From: Cyathus striatus | Taxonomy: Eukaryota; Basidiomycota; Agaricomycetes; Agaricales; Nidulariaceae | NCBI GenBank assembly: GCA_025738555.1 | Contig: JAOVFP010000008.1 | Location: 2,728,001-2,792,000, forward strand | Length of the DNA: 64,000 bases | Direction of reading: 5' to 3' | Shown here: piece after piece, positions 10,608 through 21,338 of the stretch | How positions within the stretch are numbered: position 1 is the stretch's first letter | Layout of the letters: each line of letters opens with the position of its first letter | Program-made: the position numbers and the translations under genes | Notes under the pieces: generated by a model | Databases searched by the model: none | The model's input: only the letters and a program-made list of their open reading frames with translations | Told to the model about the DNA's origin: nothing

Positions 10608-13600
10608 AGAGCGGCTCCAGTGACTCCGCACAGGCTGAGGGCCGCGTTAATCTCTCCTGTGCACCTAAGGAGATAAGACTAAACGCATCCGCTCTTTATG
10701 ATCCCCAAGCTGTAAATATTCCATTGACTTCGTTTTCTCCAGCTGCGCCGGATATGCCTCTTTCCTTCCTTTTGCTCATTGATTCTGGTTCAACCCACTG
10801 TTTTGCTGACTCGTCGTTTGTGAGGGAGCACAACCTCCCCACAACTCCGGTCCCTCCCATTGCACTGAAACTATTTGACGGTACCTCTAACTCCATACTT
10901 ACAGAGAGTATATTATTATCTGTAACGTTTCCTACTGGTGAATGCATGGATATTTCATTCTATGTAACTCCGCTCGATTCTTCCTGCTCCGTGGTATTAG
11001 GATTTAACTGGCTCTCCCAACACAATCCGTTGATTGACTGGACTGAGAGACGTATACTTGGCTTCCAAACCCCGGTCCTAGGAGAATCTTCTCCGTCTTT
11101 GTCGACACCTGCACTGAAGGCATCTGCCTCTTTGCAAACCCCTCCATCACCAGCTTCGTCTTCGTTTCCTCCGTCGGACAACAGTCCACCTCCTAGTATC
11201 TCGCTCATTAACGCTGCAGCTTTTCTCCGGGCTAGTAAGCTCGCAGGCTCGCAGATGTTTAGGATACAAGTCGGTGCCGTAGTTTCAGCTTCTGCCGCTG
11301 CCATGGCTGCAGAAGCCGTGGACCTTTCTAGTATTCCTCCAGAATACCACGAGTTCGCTGATGTCTTCAGCAAAACACGAGCAGACACTCTTGCTCCACA
11401 TCGCCCTTACGATCTCCGGATCAACTTGGAGGAAGGTATGTCTCCTCCAGTCAGTACTGTATATTCACTCTCGCAGTCCGAGTTGGCCTCTCTATGAGAG
11501 TTCATCAACGAACATCTCCGGATTGGCTTCATCCGTCCTTCTCGTTCTCCACACGGAGCACCAGTGCTCTTTGTCCGGAAAAAAGATGGATCCCTTCGAC
11601 TCTGTGTCGATTTCCGTGGGCTTAATGCAATCTCCAAAAAGGATCGATATCCCCTTCCCCTTATTTCCGACCTCCTTGACTCTCCTCGCAAGGCTAGAAT
11701 CTACACCAAGATCGATCTCCGCCACGCTTACCACTTAGTCCACATCGCTGATGGAGATGAATGGAAGACTGCTTTTCACACTCGCTATGGCTCGTTTGAA
11801 TGGCTAGTAATGCCGTTTGGACTCACCAATGCACCTGCGGCTTTCCAACGTTTCATGAATGACATCTTCAAGGACATGCTCGATGTGTGCGTTACAGTCT
11901 ACCTCGACGATATACTAATCTACTCCGATAGTCTCGAGGAGCACAAACGACACGTTAAAGAAGTCCTCAAGCGTTTACGCCAACATGGGCTCTATGCCCG
12001 GGCGGATAAGTGTGAATTCCACACTGAATCTGTTGAGTACTTAGGTTACGTCCTTTCTCCGGGCGGCCTCACTATGTCCCAGGATAAAGTCCAAACCATT
12101 AGGGATTGGCCCGAACCTAAGAAGGTTAAAGACGTTCAGTCTTTCCTTGGGTTCGCCAACTTCTATAGGCGCTTTATCCAGCACTACTCCGACATTGTAG
12201 TGCCACTCACTCGTCTTACCCGCAAGGGCTTGAAGTGGGACTTTTCTCCGGCTTGCCGTTCGGTGTTCGAGAAACTTAAGGACGCCTTCACTACAGCCCC
12301 TGTACTCACTCATTGGGTCCCTGACGCCCAGATCATTGTAGAGACTGACGCCTCCGACTACGCTCTCGGAGCAATCCTCTCGATTGTCGCTGACGATGGC
12401 GATATTCACCCCATTGCGTTCCATTCCCGTACCTTCACTGCTCCTGAACTGAATTACGACACCCACGACAAGGAACTCCTGGCTATTTTTGAAGCTTTTC
12501 GTGTCTGGCGACACTACTTGGAAGGTTCTGGTACTCCGGTTGATGTGGTTACTGACCATAAAAACTTAGAGTATTTCTCCACCACCAAGATTCTCACTCG
12601 CCGCCAGGCTCGTTGGTCAGAGTACCTGTCTCAGTTCAATCTGGTTATTCGTTTCCGCCCAGGGAAACTTGGTGCGAAACCTGATGCTTTAACTAGACAA
12701 TGGGACGTCTACCCTAAAGGGGGGAATAACGACTATGCCAAAGTTAATCCGCACAATTTTCGCCCTGTTTTTACCCAAGAACAGCTCATCGCCTCTATCC
12801 GTGCCACCACACTCCTTCATCCTGTTCTCCGTGCCAGCATCATTATGGATGTTGAGCAACTCCACCGCGACATCCTCACTGCCCAACCCCTAGACACTGT
12901 CGCATCCATCCACCTTCGCAATCCTACTAATCGTTGGTCTGTTGGTTCAGATGGCTTACTCCGCCTTGACAACCGGATTTATGTCCCAGACGACAATTCT
13001 CTCCGCCTTCGCGTTGTCCAGTACAAACACGATCATTTACTCGCCGGACATCCTGGTCAGAACAAGACTTTGGATAATATTCGACGGGAATATACTTGGC
13101 CTGGACTCCGTACTTATGTCAAGGACTATTGTAAGTCTTGCACCATCTGCTTATGGTCTAAACCACAGCGTCACCGTCCCTACGGTACTTTGAAGCAACT
13201 CCCTATTCCGGAGCGCCCATGGAACTCTATATCTATGGACTTCATTGAAACGCTTCCCATCTCTGGATTTGATAAGTACAATTCAATCCTAGTTATTGTT
13301 GACCGCCTTAGCAAGCAAGCTATATTCATCCCTTGCCATAACACCATCACCTCCGCCCAGCTAGCTAAGCTCTTTGTCATGCACGTATTCTCTAAGCACG
13401 GTGTTCCCAGCCACATTACCTCCGATCGTGGTTCGGAGTTCGTCTCCCACTTCTTCCGGTCTCTTGGTAAGGTTCTCGACATCAACCTACACTTTACCTC
13501 CGGATACCATCCAGAAGGCGACGGACAAACTGAATGCATTAACCAAGTCTTAGAACAGTACCTCCGCATCTACTGCAATTACCAGCAGGACAACTGGGCT

Positions 13601-14326
13601 GATCTCCTCCCCATCGCTGAGTTCACGTATAACAATACACCGAGCTCGACCACTAATACGACTCCTTTCTTCGCCAATGAGGGTTATCATCCACAGATTA
13701 CAGTCTACCCCGAACGTGACGTTACATCTGTTCATGCTAGGGACTATGCCGTGGATCTTCAGGAACTTCATGAAAACCTCAAGGCCGAAATAGCACTTGC
13801 TCAGAAGCGCTATCAGGTCGGAGCAGACAACCGTCGCTTGCCTGCCCTGGAGTTCAAAGTTGGAACTAAAGCCTTCGTCCGTGCTAAGTTCTTCAACACC
13901 ACTCGCCCTTCCAAGAAATTGGCTGAAAAGTATTACGGTCCCTTCGAGATCATTGCCAAAACTGGTACCCACTCCCGCACCCTTAGACTCCCTTCCAATT
14001 TCCGAGCTGTACACCCTGTATTCCATGTCTCTATGCTCGAGCCTGCAGTTGAAAATACTATCCCTGGTTGAGAGATACCTCCGCCTCCCCCTGTGGAAAT
14101 CGACGGAGATATCGAGTTCGAGATCAGTGAGATCTGCGACTCCAAGCTGGATCGCCAGTTCAAGAAATGCCCTCTTCGTTACTTAGTCCGATGGACTGGT
14201 TATGAAGGAACCGACGAAGAACTCACTTGGTTGGCTGCCACCGAAGTAGAACATGCTACAGAGCTCATAGAGGAATTTCACGCTCGTTATCCCGATAAGC
14301 CCAATCCTTCTACTCCTGTTACATAG
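10601..14326 (+). pseudogene. pol: Ty3-B Pol: protease, RT, RNase H, integrase, chromodomain (two stops)
   Basis: The replication polyprotein, in the -1 frame from gag. Visible parts: aspartic protease DSGSTHCF (10781), RT with LCVDFRGLN and catalytic YLDD (11900-11911), RNase H (VETDASDYALGA, then DKELLAIFEA and TDHKNLEYFS), the integrase zinc finger H-H-C-C near 13035-13150, and an integrase core with its DDE residues in place (SMDFI, TSDRGSEF, GDGQTE). A C-terminal chromodomain at about 14150-14290 (LRYLVRWTGYEGTDEELTWL) probably guides insertion to marked chromatin. TGA at 11495 and 14069 interrupt it; the Ty3-C counterparts are Arg codons, so both look like CGA to TGA changes. Two further missense changes lie in and beside the integrase core (QTEC and the Trp in CLWSKPQ). 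Otherwise the frame is complete to TAG at 14326. Confidence 0.9.
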
Positions 14327-14649
14327 ATTTTCTCCGCTTACATTTTCGTTTCTCTGCTATAGTTTATTGTATATCCGTATCCGTCTTCTTGACCAAAGGT
14401 TGAAGATTGACGCTTCTCCGGACACCGCTTGCATGATGACCACTACGTTTAATAAGCATAGCTGATTCGTCACTTTGCATACTTAAGAGGTGGGCTGAGA
14501 GTGGAAGTACGGAGTTGTATTGGTTTTCTCCTAAGGTGTTTCTCTTTACTCCGTTTTATCGTTTACTCTTACTTTTCGTTCTCCTCGCGTCAAAAAATCA
14601 TTAAAGTCCACACAAAACAAGTATTTACATTTTTTCCACCTACTGTACA
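14327..14649. other. Spacer between Ty3-B pol and the antisense gene
   Basis: About 320 bases between the pol stop and the antisense stop. It should hold the overlapping 3' ends of the antisense transcript and the pol reading unit. No other gene is visible. Confidence 0.4.
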
Positions 14650-16273
14650 CTACTCTTCGTCTTCGTCTTCTTCCTCTTCATTACTCCCGGACTCATTAGT
14701 CTCCGCCGGAGTACCCTCCTCTGCCGCCTGCGTGGTCATCAACCTATTCAACGTTCCCATCAACTCCGTGTGCATGTTGACGTTCCTACCCAATGCCTCC
14801 ATGAGCATGGCCGATGAGGGGCTCCCGGAGTTGAGCTGCATCGCCAACTTGTCGCGCTCATTCTCCGCCAGATAAAGCTGATCCCTCAGGATCTTGCACT
14901 CGGCGTCGAACATCTTCCCCTTGGTCCACAATTCATCCGCCCGTTTCTCCGCGACCTCTAACTCCGACCTCGCCACCGCCAGTTGCATCTGCAACTCCTC
15001 CACCAATTTCTCCTGCCCCACACCACCGGTCTTCATCTTCTCCAGACCAATTCTCCGCTCCTCTGCGTTCCCCAGGACTACAGTCCCCCACATTATTCCC
15101 TCGTTTTCGCATCTCCCCTTCTTCGTCCGACACGCCTCGCACGCCTTGTGGTTCATCTTCTTTCCCCTAGGAGCAAGTCAGAACAACTCCAAAAAAGAAA
15201 CGAACAACTTACTCGAGGTCCAGCAAACACTCCCTGTTCAGCTTACTGCAAACGTTGCAGGGGATCTTGGGTAAAACGTAGGCCTCTTTCGCTTTCTTCT
15301 CCGCGGCCGTCTTGGTCTTCTCCACACCTTTACCCTTTTTCTCCGCCGAGGTCTTCACTTCTTCCACCTCGACGTCGGACTTGTCGCCAGCCTGGCTCTC
15401 TGTGCCGGTACGACTTTTACTTCCAGACTGGCTAGCCTTGCTGCTAGCGTTGTCTTCCACTGCCTCTTCATCGACCAGGGCCTTGCTCTTTATTCCCTTG
15501 CGTTGGGAAGTCCGGGTCGTTGTTTTCTTCCTCGGCGGTTTTGGCGTCACCTCTGTCATGTCCTCCGGATTCGTGTCGGTGCGCCTCCTCTTGGAGCCAC
15601 CCTCGTTCTCCGCCCGCTGGACGTTCTTCCCCACCTCTTCCTCCAGAGTTATGGTGTGGCCTTCGGCCTCTAGCTGCTGAACGGTGCGTTCGCGGTCAGC
15701 AATCTGCTCCGCGCTCATGTAAGTACCTACCTGTGGAATGGTCATTACCTCTGGTTCCACTACAGGAGTTGGAATCCGTACCCTTGTAGGCCCTACCTCT
15801 GCCATCGCCTGCTCCACCACCTTCTCCACCGGATTCGACCTGTCCACCTGCATCGTCAAACTATCGGCCTCCCTATGGTAATGTAAGGATTGTGTCACCG
15901 ACTCCGGACTAAACGACATGAGCCCCAACCTTGCCATTGTCGCCTCGTACTCCGCATGTACTGGCGGAGAAGCGCCTTGCCTCGTCGTTTCCTCCGCTGG
16001 GCGACTAGTTAGTCTTGACATCGTCTGAGCGACCCTCGCCTTTGTCTCCGCCTGCTTATGTTGTTTTTCCCGTATCGCCTCTAATCGTCGGTCTCCTTCA
16101 TCCACCTCCATAGCGTCTTTCTGCTCTGTCCCTTCCTTTTCGGCCCCCTGCTTCTCCACCTTTTCACCCTTCAACTCCTTCTCAAGAGCTTCCAGCTCCG
16201 CTTGTTTGTGTAGGAGTAACCTGAGTTTCTCCTCGTGAGTAGGGTCTTCGTTCGATTGCAGAGTGGAAGACAT
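14650..16273 (-). CDS. Antisense Zn2Cys6-like, coiled-coil protein gene inside Ty3-B
   Basis: Two reverse-strand exons, 16273-15213 and 15166-14650, are joined by a 46-base intron (GTAAGT donor, TGAC branch-like site, CTAG acceptor). They give 525 residues with no internal stop. In order: a charged helical N-terminus (about residues 10-95); a middle part with basic nuclear-signal-like clusters (SKRRRTD, PKPPRKKTT); an acidic and Lys-rich linker; six cysteines at 339, 342, 349, 363, 366 and 373 with spacing C-x2-C-x6-C-x13-C-x2-C-x6-C, as in fungal binuclear zinc clusters; a coiled coil at about 391-465; and an acidic tail ending EEEEDEDEE. The intron splits the zinc cluster, and only splicing restores it, which argues that the gene is real. 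Zinc cluster followed by coiled coil is typical of DNA-binding dimers. The function is unknown: it could regulate the element or the host, or be a captured gene. It stays open although pol is broken. Confidence 0.72.
15167..15212 (-). other. Intron of the antisense zinc-cluster gene
   Basis: 46 bases, GTAAGT at the 5' end and CTAG at the 3' end. Removing it joins LLDLE in frame to GKKMNHKACEAC and completes the six-cysteine pattern. Confidence 0.75.
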
Positions 16274-16282
16274 TGTTTAAAG

Positions 16283-16420
16283 CGATCACGTGTTAAGTTG
16301 TTGTTGTTGTAACGGGGTAAAAGATGGGTTCGATTTTCTCCACCACAGCTGACCTTTTATATCCGGACCTGATATCAAAACGCCGATCAAATTTCGAAAG
16401 CCTATTGTTTCGATCACGTG
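16283..16420. promoter_or_regulatory. Paired CGATCACGTG sites around the antisense promoter
   Basis: The 10-mer CGATCACGTG occurs at 16283-16292 and 16411-16420, on either side of the TATA box. The CACGTG core is an E-box that bHLH-type factors can bind. The role here is inferred. Confidence 0.4.
16355..16361 (-). promoter_or_regulatory. TATA box of the antisense gene
   Basis: TATAAAA on the reverse strand, 88 bases before the ATG at 16273. It lies in element-internal DNA between the antisense gene and the 3' LTR, so the gene has its own promoter. Confidence 0.6.
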
Positions 16421-16444
16421 CTCAGGCCTTGAGGGCTCGGCCTT

Positions 16445-16457
16445 AAGGGGGGAATAC
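16445..16457 (+). promoter_or_regulatory. Polypurine tract of Ty3-B
   Basis: AAGGGGGGAATAC abuts the 3' LTR and should prime plus-strand DNA synthesis. Confidence 0.7.
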
Positions 16458-17119
16458 TGTCATATCCCGTATCGCCTACCTCCGGACACCTATGCTCTTA
16501 CTCCGCCTTTTCCCTTTGTTACTCCGAACTTTGATTACGTTCTTAAATTACTTATTGATTACTGTACATAGATTACTCTCGTTTCCTTTCTTCCGTTCTA
16601 CTGAGCTATCCCCTCAGTAATGTAGTATACATCTCATAGTGAGTCACTTATCATTCTTAAGTGTGCCACTATCAGTTTTACTTTACACCGCCATACGCGC
16701 TCACTTCTCCGACGCGTTTTATTATGTTTAATTAGTTATAGTCTTCATTCTACGTACGCCTACCCTGACCGTACTTCTCCGCTGGCCTTGGCCAGCGGCC
16801 TTTACTTACTCCGAGTCTCTAGTATTTAAGTAGTACTCGATTTGTACTTAGTCTTTAGTTTCGTATTGAACTACGTCCTCACCCTTTCATCTGACTTGAG
16901 TTACACCTCTCGTCTCCCGTCTCTCGTCTTCTCCGAAGGGCTTGCCCTTACTCCGAAATCCAGGACCGGGAATCCCAGGGGCGCAGCACATAAGCTGAAG
17001 CCGAAGTCCTACCCCCTGAGTTATCGTTCTCCGCTTTCGTCTTACACTCACCCCTCGCTTCTCCGCAGTCACTCTCTCGTACTCCGTCGCCAAGTCAGGC
17101 TAGGGGCACGGTCGTGACA
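16458..17119 (+). repeat. Ty3-B 3' LTR
   Basis: 662 bases, identical to the 5' LTR except G at 17110 where the 5' LTR has A at 8750. The difference destroys a CpG in the 5' copy. Confidence 0.95.
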
Positions 17120-20105
17120 TTACCCGAAATCGACGGCATCTTAAGACGAGTGGCATGTGCAAAATACCGCTCGATCGTCGACGGACAAGACGCCTACGAA
17201 CAAATCTGTATTGACCCAGAAGATGTGCCTAACTCGGCCATGAATACTCCTAATGGCACAATGGTTAGTTTAGTTATATAGCAAGGAGACTGTAACGCAG
17301 CCGCCACCTTTCAATCAGTCATGAATAACCTATTCTCACTATACATTGGCCGCTTCATGGACGTATATCTTGACAATATTATAATATACTCTGATACATT
17401 ATCAGAACACGTAGAACATGTTAAAACTGTAATAGATATACTTAGCAAAAATCAATTCTACCTTAGTGAAAAGAAACTAAAGTTCTTACAGCCAGAACTT
17501 CGTATACTAGGCAGAATCATCAATGATGACAGAATCTGCATGGATCCTGACAAAGTCGACGCGCTGGCCTGATGAAAACCCCCCACTAATCGTGACCTGC
17601 TCAGGGGTTTCCTAGGCGCAGCAGGATATCTAGCCGATGACATAGATCGCATTCATATACCTATGGGCATATTACATGAGCTGACAAGCAACCAGGTACC
17701 CTTTAGATGGGAATATACACACCAACGTGCATTCCAAGATATCCAGAACCTTGCCATGATACACCGCAAGCACCACTGTATACCCCTCATATATGGCAAA
17801 GATGCGCCGCCAGTAAATATCATCACCAACGGTTGCCTCTCGGGAATCGGCGGCGTAATCTCCCAAGGTGAGGACTGGCAAACGGCTAAAGTAGCTGCAT
17901 TCTACTCTGCAAAATTAAATGTTGCCCAACAGAAGTACCTGGTACACGAAATTGAATTCCTTGCCAGACTAGAAACAATGCTGTGATACCGGGACCTGCT
18001 ACAGGGTATACACTTTAGGTGGTACACCGACCACAAACCCCTCGTACATTTCCTACACCAGAAAGAATTATCCCCGTGTCAGACACGATGGATAGAGAAA
18101 GTCGGTGAATTCGACTTTGAAATAATATATGTACCTGGCACAGATAATGTCGTCTCCGATGCACTGTCACACATATACTCCAATGACGCTCCTGGCACAG
18201 TACGTGCCCAGAGTGAATACACATACCATGATATCATTAATAACGATATACTGGAATCGACATTAATAACAATGCCCCTCACCATTGATTTGGAGGGCGC
18301 AGCTACATGCGCCAGACGCCCACGAAAACAACCGGAACCCACAGAAACAGGACGACCTGAAACATCGAAAGAATTTGCCAAATGTATGAAAGGTCACGTC
18401 ATTCTTAAAGGACCTACAGAACAACGGGAGGGTGTGAGTACCGCAGAAGACACTGAACCTGCGATACAACATACCGAGAATGAACCAACCGAACGAATCC
18501 CACCACCACGCAATTCCGACACACTCGAACTTGCCAATTATGAACCAAACGATGATGTTTTCCTCTCCACAGCACCTACGCTATTAGATGCAATTAGTGA
18601 AGGAACAGAGGGCGCAAATTTACTCAACTTACTTAAAGGACAATACCAAGAAGACAAGTCCTACACAGATATATTAGAAAATCCCAAAGGGTACAAAAAC
18701 TTCGAAGTTACTAGTACAATACCTAATGAACAATTAGTATTCCTTAAGTTGAAAGACAGAAAAGTATTATGTATACCTAAGATCATACTAAGCAATGGCA
18801 GAAGTGCCAGGGAACTAGTAATAGCTGAGGCACATTCAATATTAGCACATTTAGGCGCTAGAAAAACAATAACATACCTTAGGGACTATGTATGGTGGAA
18901 AGACATAGTCAAGGACACACAGACATATTGTGATACCTGTATGACATGCAGGCGAAGCAAACCGAACCACCAGAAACCACTAGGATTATTAAACCCTCTC
19001 GAAATACCCACAAAACCATGGGAATCGATAGGCATCGACTTCGTCAAACCACTGCCCCCATCTGAAGACAGGGACAGTACATACAATGAAATAATGGTAA
19101 TCATAGACTTGCTGACAGGCATGGTGCACCTGGTACCAAGCCACACTAACTATAAAGCAAAAGAAATCGCAGAGCTAATATTCGCCGAAGTCTATAAACA
19201 TCATGGCTTACCAAAAAACATAGTAAGCAATAGGGATGTACTCTTTATGAGTATATTCTGGAGGACTTTGCACAAATTAATAGGAACAAAACTAAGGATG
19301 TCAAGCACTTACCATCCACAATCCGACGGCACAACCAAATGCGCAAACAAAACTATTACAATGATGATCAGAACATCCATATCATCTAAACAAAAGGATT
19401 GGGTTAGCAGGCTACCCGCGGTTGAATTCACAATAAACTCAGCTCATTCAGAAACGACCGGATACGCACCATTCTTCCTGAACACGGGACGAATGCCGAG
19501 ATCGTTCATTTGGGAAACCCAAGACAAGTCCGAACACGTTGGCATAAGAACGTTCGCGCAATGTCTTAAAAATACGATAATGTTGGCCCACAACAGCATT
19601 CTATTCCACAGACTAAAACAAATCAGAACAGCCAATAGAAAGAGACAGTGGTCACCTATCACTACCAAAGACATGGTATATGTCTCCACAGAACACATCA
19701 CAATACCCAAAGGATTAGCCAGGAAGTTTGTACCCAAATTCATAGGCCCCTACAAAGTATTAAAGGACTTTGAGAACAATTCATACCAGTTAGACTTACC
19801 AGTGACAATGAAGAAGAGAGGAATACATGACGTATTCCATTCCTCGGTCCTACGCATACACGTGCCAAATGATGACTGGCTTTTCCCCGGGCGCCTCGAC
19901 AACCAAATCTGGAATCTCGATGACGCGGATCACGAGCCTGAGTGGGCCGTTGACATAATTAAAGATCACTCTGGATCAAAGAAAGAGGCATGATTTCTAA
20001 TACAATGAAAAGCTGGAGACTCCTCCTGGCTCCCCTATGACAAAATAGATCACCTAAATGCTCTACAAGAATACTTTGACAAACTAGGAATTGATGATAT
20101 CTCAG
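17120..20105 (+). pseudogene. pol: Ty3-A RT, RNase H and integrase, broken at active sites
   Basis: Continuation of Ty3-A pol after the Ty3-B insertion, in the same frame. RT palm reads YLDN at 17366-17377 where YLDD is expected. RNase H reads TNGC at 17825-17833 in place of a TD motif. The integrase has its zinc finger (H-H-C-C, 18830-18960) and first Asp (GIDFV), but the second catalytic position is Asn (SNRD, 19228-19239), and the Glu after TT is Lys (19337-19339). Stops: TAG 17279, TGA 17570, 17573, 17984, 19991 and 20006. Most fit Arg CGA or Trp TGG changed to TGA. A short chromo-like tail (FLIQ, then a stop at a Trp position, KAGDSSWLPYD) follows at 19994-20040. Confidence 0.85.
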
Positions 20106-20107
20106 AA

Positions 20108-21124
20108 TTGCCGCCCGGCACTGGAGTAATTCCAGATGAGGCTCAAATTTCTTTAGGACACATATATATATCTGACCAATCCCCTTCATCAGACCCTTCA
20201 CCCTATTCTTACACATCAAAGTCCTACTATAACTCATTTGGTCAAGACCAAAATACCGACATGACTGACAATACTGAAGCCAGCTCATCTTCCCCACTCT
20301 CGCTGAAAAACAATGTACGCTCAGAAACTCCCTCCGCACTCGATAAGGGAGTAAACAATCTAACCCTGGATGACAACATCCCTATGGAAGACGGTGTGCC
20401 CATAATCTTCCTACACAGACTATACACTCACCTAAAAGCCATAGCTCTACTAGCTTCTAAACTCGAGAACACAAGTTCTACTGCAGCTGAATGCCAAGCA
20501 CCCGAGTCAAGCAACGGCGCTATTACCACTGCAGATACAGCAACTCCCACTCACAAAATCATACACTCGCTACCACACATCCCTAAAATGACACATCCCT
20601 CCAATCCGGTGATCGATACAGCAACATCCACTACGCTCCCGACATATAATCACATAGCACCTCGACCACCATCCAACTCCAACCTCACCTCTTCCACTCC
20701 TGCACCAGTTTCCTTCAGTGTGTCCTATGTACACAACGAGGAACTTCGAATTTCATCAGCCCAACCAAAATTCACGGACTCCGGAGTACAGAGCTTTCTC
20801 GACAACACCAACATCGATATTTGGTTCATAAAAAACCAACACGAAAACGTCTTCTCAGTTGACCCATACATGGTCATCTCTTATCTCAAGTTCGACTCCC
20901 TTGTTTGTCATAAACGATGGGGACCCATACCTCTTGGCTACCAAGACTTTGCGACCATCTTCAATGCTCACCCAGAATCCGGAAGCAAATTCGTTACATT
21001 TGATCCAGACTTTAACCGATGGGTACTCCCTTCACCAGCTGCAAGCGGACCCAGTGGCATCAGAATCCAAGACGCCCACAAGAAAACGGATCCTCATATT
21101 TACAACCAATTAAGGAACTTATGA
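20108..21124 (+). pseudogene. Ty3-A 3' region of unknown function
   Basis: A 338-codon open stretch in the pol frame follows the chromo-like tail. The first part is Ser/Thr/Pro-rich and low in complexity. The last third is more ordered (QSFLDNTNIDIWFIKNQHE, FVTFDPDFNRWVLP) and looks globular. It ends at TGA 21122, followed by about 60 more open codons. I do not recognise the domain. It lies where some Ty3 elements carry extra 3' reading frames. It could be a distinct ORF or a C-terminal extension of Pol. Confidence 0.5.
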
Positions 21125-21323
21125 CTCATCTTACCCAATGGCACCCTTGACGAAGAACGACTTAGTATTATGGAACAGTGCTTCTACAAATCACAACATA
21201 ATACCAAAGACGGCTCTCGACCCCACAAGAAACCCTGCTACGACCCATACCCAACCCGTAGCAACAAGAAAGGGAATGGACGACCCCGTTCCCTCATCTT
21301 ATAATTCATCTGTTATTCTAACC

Positions 21324-21338
21324 GATGAGGAGGGCGTA
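21324..21338 (+). promoter_or_regulatory. Polypurine tract of Ty3-A
   Basis: GATGAGGAGGGCGTA abuts the 3' LTR. The pyrimidine and T near its end suggest decay. Confidence 0.5.

Larger units (their letters stand above)
8098..17119 (+). mobile_element. Ty3-B: young chromodomain Ty3 retrotransposon with an antisense gene
   Basis: The 662-base LTRs (TGTCATATCC...GTGACA) differ at one position, 8750 versus 17110. The target duplication TTACC lies at 8093-8097 and 17120-17124, inside the Ty3-A reverse transcriptase. Internal order is leader with putative self-priming site, gag, protease, RT, RNase H, integrase and chromodomain, then a reverse-strand spliced gene of unknown role, a purine tract and the 3' LTR. 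Pol has two TGA stops that look like CpG-mutated Arg codons, so this copy is probably defective, but it is recent. Its domain order and self-complementary leader fit the Tf1/sushi group of chromoviruses. Confidence 0.95.

Noticed and set aside
12041..12559. 172-codon reverse frame opposite Ty3-B RT and RNase H
   Set aside because: It lies antisense to strongly conserved pol domains, has no promoter or domain, and is explained by codon bias.
14894..15435. Forward frames opposite the antisense zinc-cluster gene
   Set aside because: They are Ser/Pro/Leu-rich mirrors of a charged coiled-coil gene. The reverse strand has the intron, TATA box and cysteine pattern.
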